A DNA stretch of 21,013 nucleotides from Pigoraptor vietnamica (lineage: Eukaryota; Opisthokonta; Filasterea), in contig CALSCQ010002741.1 of assembly GCA_943704525.1 (NCBI GenBank), positions 1 to 21,013 of the forward strand, written 5' to 3'. The notes below the pieces were generated by a model. That model was given only the letters and a program-made list of their open reading frames with translations. It did no database searches and had not been told where the DNA came from. Below are positions 1 to 10,174 of this stretch, piece after piece; position 1 is the first letter of the stretch; every line of letters begins with the position of its first letter. The translations under genes and the position numbers were made by a program.

Positions 1-53
1 TACCGACGATATCCGACGCACTATCCCTCCATGTCAGTGCCGATGTCCGTGTC

Positions 54-1589
54 TCATTGCACCCCATATTTAAACCGCAGTACCGCGGCTCGGCCGCCGC
101 CCACAACCGCCTCGTCCACCACGAACGCGACAAACGCCGCACCAGTGATGCCGCTGCCGTCGACGCCCCCGAGCGCCATCAGGAGGGGGCGGCGCTGCGG
201 TGTGCAGACGGCGATGCCCGGGATGTCGGCGTAGTCGCACGGGACCGCCTTGGCGCTCTGGTTAAAGACTACGAGCGCGTGCGCCTGCGTCGGCTTCGGC
301 AGGGCACGCGACTCCCCCGCGACCCACTCGTTGCGCGCAATGTTGTACACGACCACGTCGCCGAGAATGGCGTCGCTGCTGATGCCGCCCGCGAACAACA
401 GACGGCGCGTTCCGAGCACAGCGCCCGCCGCGCCCCACGCCGGCTGCGGCGCCTTGCCCGCGGGCGAGAGGAGCGTCCATGTGCGCGCCGCTGCAGGATG
501 GGCAGCAAATCGCACGTACGTGAGTGGACTCCACCAAGGGGGGGGGGGGGGGGGGGGGGGACGAGAACGCACACACACACGCAGAACCAAACACAGCACG
601 AGCGCCCGTACCGATGTTGAATGCGTAGAGGCTGCTTGACACGCCGGTCGCGTCCTGTCCGCCGAAGAGGTAGAGTTTGCCGTCGCCGGGCGCAAGCAGC
701 ACGGGGCCGCGGAGGGGCGGCGGGTGCATCACGGACAGCGGACCGTACTGCTGCCACGCGAAGGTCACAAGATTGAGGCTCCTGCACGCGCCGAAGAGTG
801 AGCAGGGCTCTAACGAAAATCATGTGTGCAGTGTGCACATTCCGTTATTTGCAACACCGCAGACACGTACCATAGCTCGGAGACGAGCGTGAGGGAGCTG
901 AGGCCACCGTACACAAACATTTCCGCGCCGTCAAGCGCCGTCGCGTGCGATGTCCGCCCCGCCGGCGTTGCGATCGTCGGCACAGCAGACCACGTGCGGT
1001 TGACTGCAAGGCACACGGTGCGATCACGTGAGCAGTACGCACAGGCGGGATGCATGCTCTGCACGTGATCATTACGCAGGCAGGGTGCATTCACTGCGCG
1101 CACGCACACGCACCTGTGTTGTACGCCCACGTGTCGCCCAGCGCAGTGTGCGACGGCGAAAAGCCGCCATACACAAAAACGCGGCCGCCAAAGTACACCG
1201 ACGTGTGTCCCGTGCGCGCGGGCGGCGACAGCGGCGGCGTAATGCGGCGCCACTCGAGATTGTCTGCACCCCAACCGGCGTCGTCAGTGAAACGGGCGCA
1301 ATGAAGGCACACGGTCGCACGCAGGCGCAGTCGTGCCACAGGCCCACGACTGAGCACCGGAGCAGGCGCACTCACCATAGTCGAGTTCGTACGTTGTTGC
1401 GGTGATGGCGTCCTCCGTTTCGCCGCCAAACATGACGAGGACATTGTCCGGCGTGACGACGACCGTGTGGCCCTTGATGGGCGGCGGGTTGAGACCAAAG
1501 GGACGCAGCGGCGCCCAGTCGCGGGAGCCTGCAAGGAAGGGGAGGGAGTTAGAACAACAATTTTTGCTTTTCCGTACAACACACACCCA

Positions 1590-1652
<63 letters not shown>

Positions 1653-3125
1653 GCACGCACGCACGCACACACACAGACAGGCGGGCTTCGCACCAGTATC
1701 CACGAGATCGAGTATGTTCCCCGACGCGTCCACGCCCGTCGACAGCTGGCGGTTGGCGAGCTGCGACTGTATTGTCTTGATGCGCTGGTCGCGGCTCTGC
1801 AGCCGGATGACCGTGCAGTCCGTGCCTTCCACCGCCTGCGTCGTCGGAATTTGTTCCGCGTACAGCGCGCACGTGCGATTGCTTGAGCAGGGGGAGAGCA
1901 GGAGGCCGTCCACCGACACGTCGATGAGCTTCGTCCCGCCGTTGAAAGCGCCCGAAAACTTGTCCTTCAGCGAGAGATATGCGGCGACGTCCGTGCGCTT
2001 CTCGGACGATGTGATGAGCATCTGCGTGCGTGGGTCGCTCGAGTTGCGAAATGACGTCAGGCGGAAGTCGCTGTCGACGCCAATGACGTACGCCCCGCGG
2101 CCTGCTGCGTACAGCGCGCTTGGTTCGCTCACACCACCGGCGGCCGCAAAGAACACGTCGGCGCCCTGGTCCAGTTGCGCTGGAGCGACGAAATGACATC
2201 AGGTGTCAGCGCGTGTGAAAGACCGGGTACTGCAACGCCAACGCCCAGTATGACGACGTGGACAGTGACGCACGAAGGAGGCAGACCCTACCTTTGGTGG
2301 CGGCAAGCGCGACAGTCGTGTCTGCGAACGTCGGAATGTACGTTCCGAGGACGTTGCAGAAGGGACACACAAACAGTGCGCCGCGAAGAAAGCCGTTGCG
2401 GAACTTGCGCAGGGACGCAAAGGGGATGCCTGCGATCACGCCCACAGTGCGCGACTGCGTGAAGAGCCCCGCAACGAACCCCGCCATGAAGCCCCCCTGG
2501 TCTTCCGCAAAAACAATGCCCTGCACGTTCGGAAGCGGCGTCGAGGGCTGCGTGTCGACGATCGAGTACGTCATGGTCGTGTAATTGTGCGCCGCGGCGA
2601 CGATTGCGTCCAGCCACTCGAAGCCGATCCCGAAAATGTGGGCGTAGTTGGCCGCTATTGCGTTGCGTGGAAGGAAAGGCGGCGAAATCAGACGATAAAC
2701 ACAGACACGACGCGAGCCACCGCGCACAAGTAGAATGATGGCGCTGTGCTTGCAGTGTCACCCACGGACAGAGTACTTGCTGACGGCGGTGGGATCCCCG
2801 GGGCTCTCCACGTGGAACACGCAGCTGTGCATGGCGCTGCTGAACACCTCAAGCACGGCCCGCTCGCACCCGTCCTTCACGCGCGAGAAGAAGGCATTCG
2901 ACGAGCCATCTGGCGACGGGCAAGTGTCAGCATCAGACCATGCGTAATGTAGCGATTACGGAGCAACCCAGACAACATACCAGCCGCAACGACTGGCGAC
3001 GAAATGAGGAGAGCAATCTCCTTTCCTTCCACCAACGGCGCCGCAACCAATACGCACGCGAATATGCACACGAGCGTGCGAGTGCGTGCTTTCGCGGCGC
3101 GTACTGCCGCACCGACGCACGCCAT
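54..3125 (-). CDS. Secreted Bmp/PnrA-like binding protein fused to a kelch propeller
   Basis: Nine exons: 3125-2981, 2909-2766, 2654-2292, 2179-1694, 1528-1376, 1263-1114, 1003-871, 781-612 and 490-54, giving 726 residues. Residues 1-34 look like a signal peptide with a basic start (KARTRT) and a hydrophobic core (LVCIFACVLVAAPL). Residues 35 to about 379 match the Bmp family of periplasmic substrate-binding proteins (PnrA, nucleoside binding). Landmarks are ALLISSPVVAADGSSN, HIFGIGFEWLDAI, GFMAGFVAGL, VGVIAG, FRNGFLRG, GADVFFAAAG and YVIGVDSD. From about residue 380 six kelch motifs follow, each with a Gly-Gly pair (VMFGG, FVYGG, FVYGG, YLFGG, LLFAGG, LMALGG), which suggests a six-bladed propeller. 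No membrane anchor is seen after the propeller. It probably binds a small ligand outside the cell or in the secretory lumen; the ligand is unknown. The stop lies only 53 bases from the window edge, so a further 3' exon cannot be fully excluded. Confidence 0.85.
538..560. repeat. 23-base G run in intron 8 of the Bmp-kelch gene
   Basis: An unbroken G tract on the plus strand, C on the sense strand of the gene, sits in the intron 491-611 beside a short CA tract. Its length may be unreliable because such runs slip in sequencing. Confidence 0.9.
1591..1676. repeat. (AC)n microsatellite with (ACGC)n end, in intron 4 of the Bmp-kelch gene
   Basis: Pure AC runs from 1591 to 1648 and then changes to ACGC and AC units up to 1676. 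It lies in intron 1529-1693. On the sense strand of the host gene it reads (TG)n. Confidence 0.95.
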
Positions 3126-3523
3126 GATTCAAAATTGCACACGGAGTGTCCTATTCGGCGCGGCAGCCAGTAGCAGCAGAGAGAGGGTGCATGTGTGTGC
3201 GCGTGCATGCAGCGCGGCACCTTAGGGCTGTGAGTGCGGTGGCTGGCGAGCGCGTTTTTTTGAATATAGAGCGCTGCGTCGCACGATTGGCGCCAGACAT
3301 GGCAACCGGGCGCCGTCGCTAGGCAGAAGCTATGACCGTATGTGGTAAAAGACGAATTTAATTGCCTAATAAGGAATTATATATGTCCATATTTAGATAC
3401 AACAAGTTTGTTTTATCCTATAATAGAAAAGGAGATCTGTCTGGACTCACTGGAACACAACAGGCGTGCCCCGAACGCGCACCATGCTTGCCAATGCAGT
3501 GTATTTGCATAATACCGTAACGT
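3126..3523. promoter_or_regulatory. Intergenic region: 3' flank of the Cys-repeat gene and promoter of the Bmp-kelch gene
   Basis: No gene is seen in these 398 bases. Both flanking genes run on the minus strand, so the stretch must hold the 3' end of one and the promoter of the other. An AT-rich island at about 3340-3430 stands out from the GC-rich surroundings and contains TATA-like runs (ATTATATAT near 3376, CCTATAAT at 3417-3424). An ATTGG (inverted CCAAT) lies near 3285. Similar AT-rich islands lie 150-300 bases upstream of the genes at 8404 and 12499, so this is probably an open promoter. No AATAAA is visible after the stop of the upstream gene. Confidence 0.45.
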
Positions 3524-6500
3524 TCAGTGCATAAACTGCAGCGCACTGCGGTCATCGCGGGCGCAGACAAAGAAGTCTTCCTGGTCCTCCGCCACTCCCT
3601 CGATGGTATCAAACTCGTCGGAGCCGGCACGCAGCGGCGACATGGGCTCCGCCGAGTCATCGCGGGCCGGAGTGTCGTTGACGAGCTGCAGGAAGCTGTC
3701 AAGAAGAGACGGGCGCCGCTTGATCGACAGCTCGCGCCGCAAAAGCGGCTTCTCGGGATCTGACGGGCGCGGACTCACTGACAAAGGTGCTTCATGATCC
3801 GCATCGTGTGCGTGCACGGAGAGCTCTGCGGCAGAGTCGTCCTGAATCGAGCGAGCACGCACGAGCATCGCGGACACGGACGCCATGCCTCCACTCGCGA
3901 CCACTGCGACCGAGGCACCGGTCGCGACGTATGCGGGACTCGCGGGCGATATGCCGCCAGGGGTGTCGTCGCCGAGCGTTCGGAGAGAGCCCGGGCTGCC
4001 CGTGACGCTCTCCTGCGAGCCCAGCGAGGTGTAGCTGTTGGACCGCGCCGGCTTCGAGGGCGTGAAAATGTTGCCAATGGCGCTGACAATGCTGCTGCGG
4101 CGACGGGGCGAGTCGTCGGGAAGGTCGCACGAGTCGTCGCCGCAGACAAAGTAAGCGAGCGTTCGCCCGCCGCCGAACGACGCGATGCGCTCGTCCAGCT
4201 GCCGCCCCGCCGCCGTCATGATCAGCACCGAGGGAAAGAGGCGCGAAAACGACGTGCCAAAGAGGAGGTGCAGCACGTCCCAGAGCAGAAACACGCCTGC
4301 CACGACGGCGAGCACCACGGACGTCGCCACGAGCACCTCCCCCGCGACCGCAAAGCCCATCGACAGAGCAATCTGCGACGACTCAACAAGCGCCAGCTGG
4401 ATGCCGACCGTCGCCGCCTGCGAGACAAGCGAGTCCGCCGTGAACTTGCCGCTCGTGTCTACCGACTCACTGGTTGTGGACAGGTCACCCGTTGCCATGC
4501 CCACGGCGTCGTCCACGAGCGACGAGCGGCGCGCACGGGGCATGGGGGGCGCCTCTCCCCGCCCGGCAGACCACGTGAGCGCCCGCCACACAGCTTCACG
4601 GAAGGCCTCACTGCACCGCGACGACGATGACCCCTCGCGAGCGGGCGACGACTGCTTGCTGTCGCCCTCGCCCGCCTCGCCGCCGTCCGAGAGTTTCTGC
4701 GCTCACACGAAATCTTCAGCATGCGCACACGGCAAAAACGGAGTGTGCCGGTGGTTCAGCAAGACAGCCACGCACCTTTGCCACCTCGACCCATCGGTTC
4801 ATGCGGCCAAAGCGCTCCATGATTTCGGCCTCGAGCTCCTGCACGCGCGCGTCCGACGCATTCAGACACCTGCAAACAGAGGACAAAGGATTGCCATGTG
4901 AGATGACTGCGGCTGCCGCTGCAAGGGATCCGGAGAGCGGCGCCAATTCACTCACCGCCGCATCGACTCCTTGTGGCGCAGCTCGAGCTTCCTGCAGGCC
5001 GTGTTGAAGACGGTGCGGCACACGCCCGTGAGGGTTTCGTCCCAGTTCGCATTGAACGTCTGGTAGAACTCGTTGCTCCTCGCCTGTCGACGGGGCGGTC
5101 AGAAGAGCGCAGGAGAATGGCGGAAATAATGCACCAACCACGCTCTGGCGGACGACAACTGCAATAGGACCAAAAAAAAAAAAAAAAAGAAAAAAAAAAA
5201 AAGTGCGTGCGAGAGCGCATCAGGGCAGACTGCTACTGCGATGCGATGTACCTGGATCCCCGAGAAGTCCGCGCCGATGATGTGCCACGCCTCCTTGTGC
5301 GCAAGGCTGTCGACGGCATCCGCAGTCAAGAGCTCCGCCATGTCCTCAAGCCCCGGCGAGCCCACAAGCCTGTGCGGGACGCGGATCAGGGGGATTGAAG
5401 GCGCACATGGTTCGACATGCACACACGCGTTCACACGCACGCACGCACACATACACGGACATGACACGCAAAATGCACGCACGCCTACACCTCACAACAC
5501 ACACACACACTCTATCTTAAATCGCTGAAAACGTACCTGTACGAGTGCACAAAGAGATTGAAGTCAAGAAGGGAGGCGACACGCGCGCGCTCCGTGCTGG
5601 ACATCGACACGAGCACCATGAACGGGCGGATCATGCCTGCCTCAAACGCGCGGCGTTTTTCCTCCGTCTGCAGCCGCAGCACCCGCTCGAGGCGCGCGAA
5701 TGAAGGCGGGTCGACGGCAGACTGCGCGCTAATTTCCACGCGGCTGCGGCAGAGCATAAAGTAGTGCAGCGTGTCCCACGGAATGCCCTCGCTGCACATG
5801 GCGCAGCGCCAGTCGGCGGGTGCCATGCCGGGAGAGCTCCTGTCCGACGCAAAGCAACGGGCGGTCGTCAGCACTGCGACACGAATGCAAGTGGCAGGGC
5901 GGTCGTAACAATTTCAAGAACGGTCGTAACAATTCAAAAGCGGTCGTCAGCACTGGGACACATATGTAAGTGGAAGGGCGCTCATAAGGCAAAGGAAGTG
6001 CACGTTCAAATGTCTCTGTGCACAGGCGCCTTTGCGCAAACACGCGCCAACGCACCGCGCCATGCCCACGTCGCACGACCGGCACTGCGTGGTGCGGCAG
6101 TGGCACTCCAGGCACTTGTACACGTGGCGCGTCACCGAATTGTGCTGCTGAAGCACGTGCGTCCCCATTTCAAGGCACCACGAGCACCGCCGCTCCGGGA
6201 GATTCATCGTCGCCTCCGGTATCCCCACGCAACGCGAACACCGCTCGTCGTCGTACGAGCCGTGCCCGCGCGCAAACGACGGACACTTGCGGCACGGCAA
6301 CTGCGGCGGCGAACCCAATAAGAACCAGTTTGGCCCTCGTGCGACGCAGCGATGAGCAAGCAAATACCCACCGTACGCCGGTTGCAGTTGAGGCAGCGGT
6401 AAATGTCGCGCACGCGAATTACCCCAAAGCCCTGCGAGAGGCCAAACAGCGGTCAACAGGGGTGTGCAGTGGATTGCCGCCGACAATCACCACTCCAACC

Positions 6501-7050
6501 GCCCCATTCGTGGATAAGAAGGCATATGAACCCACCGACTTCTCGAGGACGTGCACGGCGTCCGTGTCGCACCAGTCGCAGCGCCCCTTGGCCGTCTTGG
6601 CCTCGGCGTTCCAATCGGACACTTCGTTGCTGCACACGATGCAGCTTTCCTCGTCCCACGTGGCGTGCCCGCGTGCAAGGTTACTGCGAACAAGACGCGC
6701 TTGCATGAGCCTTGCGTGCTCTCGACACAGTACTTTTTGCCAACAACAGCGACACAAGTCCGCCGCACCCACCCGCACGTGCCGAACGCGGCATTCCTGC
6801 ACGCGACGGTGCGGTTGTTGCACGACAGGCACGTGTACACGTTGCGCCGCACGAGGTTGAACTGCTGCAAAATGTGCATGCAGTACTTGCGGCACCACGA
6901 GCACCGCCCAAGCACGCTCTCGCGAATCTCCTCAGCGAGAATGCGCAGCCCCTCGCTCTCGACTTGCACATTCGCCACGTCAATCTCACTCCTCTGCAGC
7001 ACCTCCATCAACTGCAGCGGGGAATTGCATTTGTCAGCACTGCATGCACG

Positions 7051-7097
<47 letters not shown>

Positions 7098-7619
7098 AGA
7101 GTAGACAAACAGGGAGTGCACCCGCCTCATGTCGACGAATAACGTCCGGATCACGCACATGCATCGCCTTCTCCGGCACATGCATGCACGCGAGCTCAAA
7201 GAGGATGGCGTTGAGGCGCGACGTGTCGCCCTGCCGCAGCACCGTGCAGCAGAGGCTGTCAAAGTCGAGCGGCGTCAGATCGACCTCGGGCAGTACCGGC
7301 TGCATGGTCACGAGGCGCCAGAGGTCCTCTGCTGCGGGCTTGTGCGAGCGCAGGAAGCGGATAATCCACCGCCGGCACATCACGTTGAGGCCATTGTTTG
7401 CGACAATCATGCGCAGCTCCGCATCCGAGAGCGTGCACAGCCGCGACATCTCCTCCTGCGACGGAACAAGGCGCACGTGTGTGAGAACACCCCATCTCAC
7501 ACAACCGAGAATGCCCTCTAGCACATGCTCCATTGAGAGCGACGCACCGCCGTGGGCAAGAAATTGCGTCTGCGCGTGAGCAGCCGCGGCGGGGGCAGCA
7601 CGGGCGGAAGCGCAGCCAT
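3524..7619 (-). CDS. Triple Cys/His-repeat protein with C-terminal hydrophobic hairpin, family unknown
   Basis: Eleven exons: 7619-7548, 7455-7159, 7011-6773, 6683-6536, 6431-6372, 6300-6056, 5839-5537, 5369-5252, 5083-4956, 4869-4776 and 4696-3524, giving 958 residues. Three tandem units of about 60 residues (160-220, 238-296, 311-369) share the pattern C-x2-C...H-x-L...R...Y-x-C-x2-C...T-x2-C...ARGH/MAR...C-x2-C, probably zinc-binding. Examples are GRCSWC, YTCLSC and MARSSPG. A helical middle section follows. A hydrophobic stretch at about 665-713 (IALSMGFAVAGEVLVATSV and on to LLWDVLHLL) looks like a membrane hairpin, faintly like apolipoprotein L. The tail is Ser-rich and acidic. I do not recognise the family. 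The first exon is the least certain: an alternative start at 7533 with a donor at 7500 would give 11 other N-terminal residues. The third exon could instead end at the nearby GTGCGG, which would drop two residues including one Cys. Confidence 0.75.
5172..5202. repeat. A tract in an intron of the Cys-repeat gene
   Basis: Seventeen A, one G and thirteen A lie within intron 5084-5251. On the sense strand this is a T tract about 90 bases before the acceptor. No flanking target-site duplication or other retrotransposon sign is seen. Confidence 0.9.
5861..5980. repeat. Intronic minisatellite with four CGGTCGT cores
   Basis: A 41-base unit at 5861-5901 recurs at 5940-5980 with about five differences. 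Between them are two shorter related units (5899-5920 and 5921-5939) that begin with (G)CGGTCGTAACAATT. All sit in intron 5840-6055 of the Cys-repeat gene, close to its acceptor. On the sense strand each long unit carries GTGCTGACG, a branch-point-like string. Confidence 0.8.
7061..7095. repeat. (CA)n microsatellite in intron 2 of the Cys-repeat gene
   Basis: A pure CA tract of 35 bases in intron 7012-7158. It reads (TG)n on the sense strand of the gene. Confidence 0.95.
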
Positions 7620-8403
7620 CTTATCAAAGTGCGTGGCCCCCAAGTCCGCGTGCGTCCCCCCAACGGGAGGGCGTCGTGGCGCGTCAGGCGCCGCTGTGCG
7701 GACGGGTCGCCAGTTGCGAACGCCGAAGGGGATGCGCAGTGCCGATCGCGAGTACTGTTCGGTGTTTGTTGCACACTTCGGAGTCGCTGAAGCAAGGCAG
7801 CGCGTCGTGCGCCGGGACAAGGAGTCGATCGTGTGCCTGTCTCGCGGCACGCGCACAAACGCAAGGCACTCTCGCGTCGCTTTCCCTTCAGTATGATGGC
7901 GATGGCGCAAACGGGGCCGTGCTTGTGCGAGAGAGAGCGATTGGTGGCTGTTTCACCTCCCACCGCGCCCTGTCCGCGCGTTCATTGGCCCATAGTGAGC
8001 CCATAGTGAGCGCATTTATTACGCGGCTTTGGACTCACTACTGGGAGGAGGGTGAGGGGTTGCGCTATTTTGGGACACTGACGGCAAGCTGAAATGGGCT
8101 CAAAAAAGTGTGGGAAAATGGAGAGATTTTCAATTTAATTGCCCCTGTCCTTGTTCCCGCAGAAGGTGAGTGGCTACTCTCCCAACTCTCAATTGAGCCT
8201 TCGGAATTTGTTGGCTTTTTACCTTCATCTGTCAATTTGATGGCACCTCCGCCCGGTCACATGAGCAGCACGTCAGCTGACCTTCTTTGCGGCAAGCGCC
8301 AAACAACGCACGCACGCACACGCACGACGCACCTAAGATTAAGACAGCAGAACCTACCGTTTAGAGTGTGCACTTCGTCCCCTGTGCGATCCGAGGTCAA
8401 AAA
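7620..8403. promoter_or_regulatory. Divergent intergenic promoter region between the Cys-repeat gene and the bacterial-like secreted gene
   Basis: These 784 bases hold no supported gene, although several frames stay open because of the high GC content. The flanking genes point away from each other, so two promoters are expected. Visible elements are inverted CCAAT boxes (ATTGG near 7939 and 7984), an 11-base tandem duplication CCCATAGTGAG at 7989-8010 with an imperfect inverted copy at about 8035-8046, and an AT-rich stretch at about 8095-8245. The 12-mer AATTTAATTGCC in this AT-rich stretch also occurs in the AT-rich island near 3356. No experimental support is available. Confidence 0.45.
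7989..8046. repeat. Tandem CCCATAGTGAG pair with inverted third copy
   Basis: CCCATAGTGAG occurs exactly at 7989-7999 and again directly at 8000-8010. The sequence CTCACTACTGGG at about 8035-8046 is its reverse complement with one extra base. Three related sites within 58 bases of a divergent promoter look like a transcription factor cluster rather than chance. Confidence 0.5.
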
Positions 8404-9746
8404 ATGGCGCGCAGTGCTCTCTCTCTCGCCGTGGCGCTCTACGTCGTGGCCGCGGCTGTTGCGATGCCGTCCACGCGCTTCGCCGTCAAGGCCGACGCCA
8501 CCGTCACCGTGACCCTGCGTCTCATGTCGGGCACCCGCGATCCCTCGTGGCTGCTCAATGCCACGCAGGCGGCCGACGTGGCGAACCTCCTCGGCGAGCA
8601 CTTTGCGATGCCCGCACCGACGAACCGCGTCGTGGGATACCTTGGGTTTGTGCTCACCGTCAACGGCAACAACCGCGGCATCCTCGTGCGCGGCATTCCT
8701 CCGATTGAGAACTACCTTCTTGCGACCATGCCGGAGGGCCTCGTGTCGGCATCCGCGCGCCAGCATGTTGCGGACACGATCGAGGTCTACCAGTCTGCGC
8801 GTCTGGGCACGTGCAGCGCGGACGGGGAAGCGTGCGGCATGGGCAAGGCATGCTGCGGTGGGCTCGGGTGCGAGGCGGACGCGAACGGCGTGACGACGTG
8901 CAAGCGCATGGACATATCCGCAGTGTTTGGCGACGGCGACTGCTCGTCGACGGTCGTTGGGCCCGACACGGTCCCCTCGTACGATCCGAACACGGACGAC
9001 GACGGCTGCTTCATCACGGAGGAGGGCGAGAACAACTGGTGCGCGGCAGCATGTTCCTGTGTTGTGCGCGTGTCATGCGACTCGTTACTGCACGAAGGTT
9101 GTCATGTGGTTTTCTGTCCAATTACTCGCGTGTATGGCGCGCTGACAGTCCTTGCTCTGTGTCTCAGCTACGACTATGGCAACGACATCGTCACCAACAC
9201 GTTCGCGCAGCCGGGGCGCGGCTCTGGGCACAAGTGGACGGCGAACACGTGCGATGCCATCCAGACGGCCGCAGTGTATGACGGCCTGCAGTGGATTGGC
9301 ACGACGCTCCCGTCCGATGCACCCGCCAAGGGCCACTACGTCGCCATGCTCATCTGGCCCGACTCAAATTTCCACTGGATCCGCAAGGTGTGTGGCGCGT
9401 GCGTCTGTGTTGTGTGTTGTGTTGTGTGTGTGCTCGTATTTTGGTGTGCGTGTTTGTGTTCGCATTGTGTGCTTGCCTGTGCGCTGTGTGCGCGTGTGTT
9501 CTGTCTGGACGGCGTGATTTGTGCTCTTCGGCTTCGCTTGTCGTTTTGCTAATATTGAGCCCCCTTTTCCCTTTGTGCGAGCAGGACAGCAGCGGCTACT
9601 GGTCGCACAAGCCCGGCGGCACCCCCGTGCGCAACGTCGACAACAACTCGCAGCCCATCACCGACCCCAGCAAGTCTGACTTTGCGCCGTGGACGCAGTT
9701 CTGCGGGTACTTCCTTACTGTCCCTTCGAACGTCACCATCAACTGA
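8404..9746 (+). CDS. Secreted protein with cystine-knot-like module and bacterial-like C-terminal domain
   Basis: Three exons: 8404-9038, 9168-9387 and 9585-9746, giving 338 residues. The start AAAATGG is in good context and begins a signal peptide (about residues 1-20, ALSLAVALYVVAAAVA). Residues 137-166 hold six cysteines spaced C-x6-C-x5-C-C-x4-C-x9-C, the layout of an inhibitor cystine knot. The C-terminal domain has ENNCYDYGND (Cys212), TFAQPGRGSGH, GHYVAMLIWPDSNFHWIRK (His268, His281), WSHKPGGTPV and a final FCGYF. From memory, very similar strings occur in bacterial proteins of unknown function. The Cys plus GHYVA arrangement resembles papain-like or NlpC/P60 enzymes, but a catalytic role is only inferred. 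The first intron is 129 bases with no in-frame stop, so its removal rests on restoring the NNCY motif. Confidence 0.85.
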
Positions 9747-10174
9747 ACTGAGATGTGCCGCTGCATCTACTAAATGCAGTGTGCTATGCGTTGATGGCTT
9801 TCAATGCTCCAAGCGGCCAAAGGTCTGCTGCACAACCGAACAACCCACCTGCAGTGCAAGCAGCTAATGACCGGCAGTACGACATGGCTCGAAGTCAAGT
9901 TGACAGACGCATTCATTTTGGCGGGCGCGTGCACAGCATCAGCGCCCTGCGTAAAGTACAGCCCGGCAACACAGCCACCGGGCACACGCGCAGCAAGCGA
10001 TTGCGGCAAGTGACGCAGAGAACGACAACGGCGCGAGCGATAAAGGCGAACGCACGCGGAGGACAACGGCGCGCGCGGCGAATTGAAAAAAAAAAAAAAG
10101 CGGTCTTGCAAGCGAGGCGCGATACGCAGCGGTTGGACGCTCAATAGAAGGGCATATACGGGCAGCGGGGGCGC
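9747..10174. other. Convergent 3' intergenic region
   Basis: This 428-base stretch lies between two stop codons facing each other. It contains a run of about 14 A at 10086-10099 and no canonical AATAAA on either strand. I see no gene, RNA or mobile element here. The open frames in it have no recognisable protein features. Confidence 0.5.

Noticed and set aside
1549-2199. Open frames encoding poly-(Thr-His) or poly-(Cys-Val) at the CA/TG tracts
   Set aside because: These are translations of microsatellites within introns. Real exons on both sides end at GT...AG sites that exclude the tracts.
3794-4630. A 278-residue open frame on the plus strand across the last exon of the Cys-repeat gene
   Set aside because: It is Arg/His-rich with no domain, and the opposite strand encodes the well-supported C-terminal exon. 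GC-rich coding sequence leaves such shadow frames open.
5861-5980. Four CGGTCGT units as a CRISPR array
   Set aside because: Units differ in length, spacers are absent or related to the repeats, and they lie in a spliceosomal intron of a eukaryotic gene.
10086-10099. A run of A as the tail of a retroposed copy
   Set aside because: No target-site duplication, no gene-like or SINE-like body before it, and it lies in a plain intergenic spacer.
9755-10147. A 130-residue plus-strand frame after the secreted gene
   Set aside because: It has no start context, domain or signal, and it is low-complexity Arg/Lys/Gln sequence in the spacer between two convergent genes.
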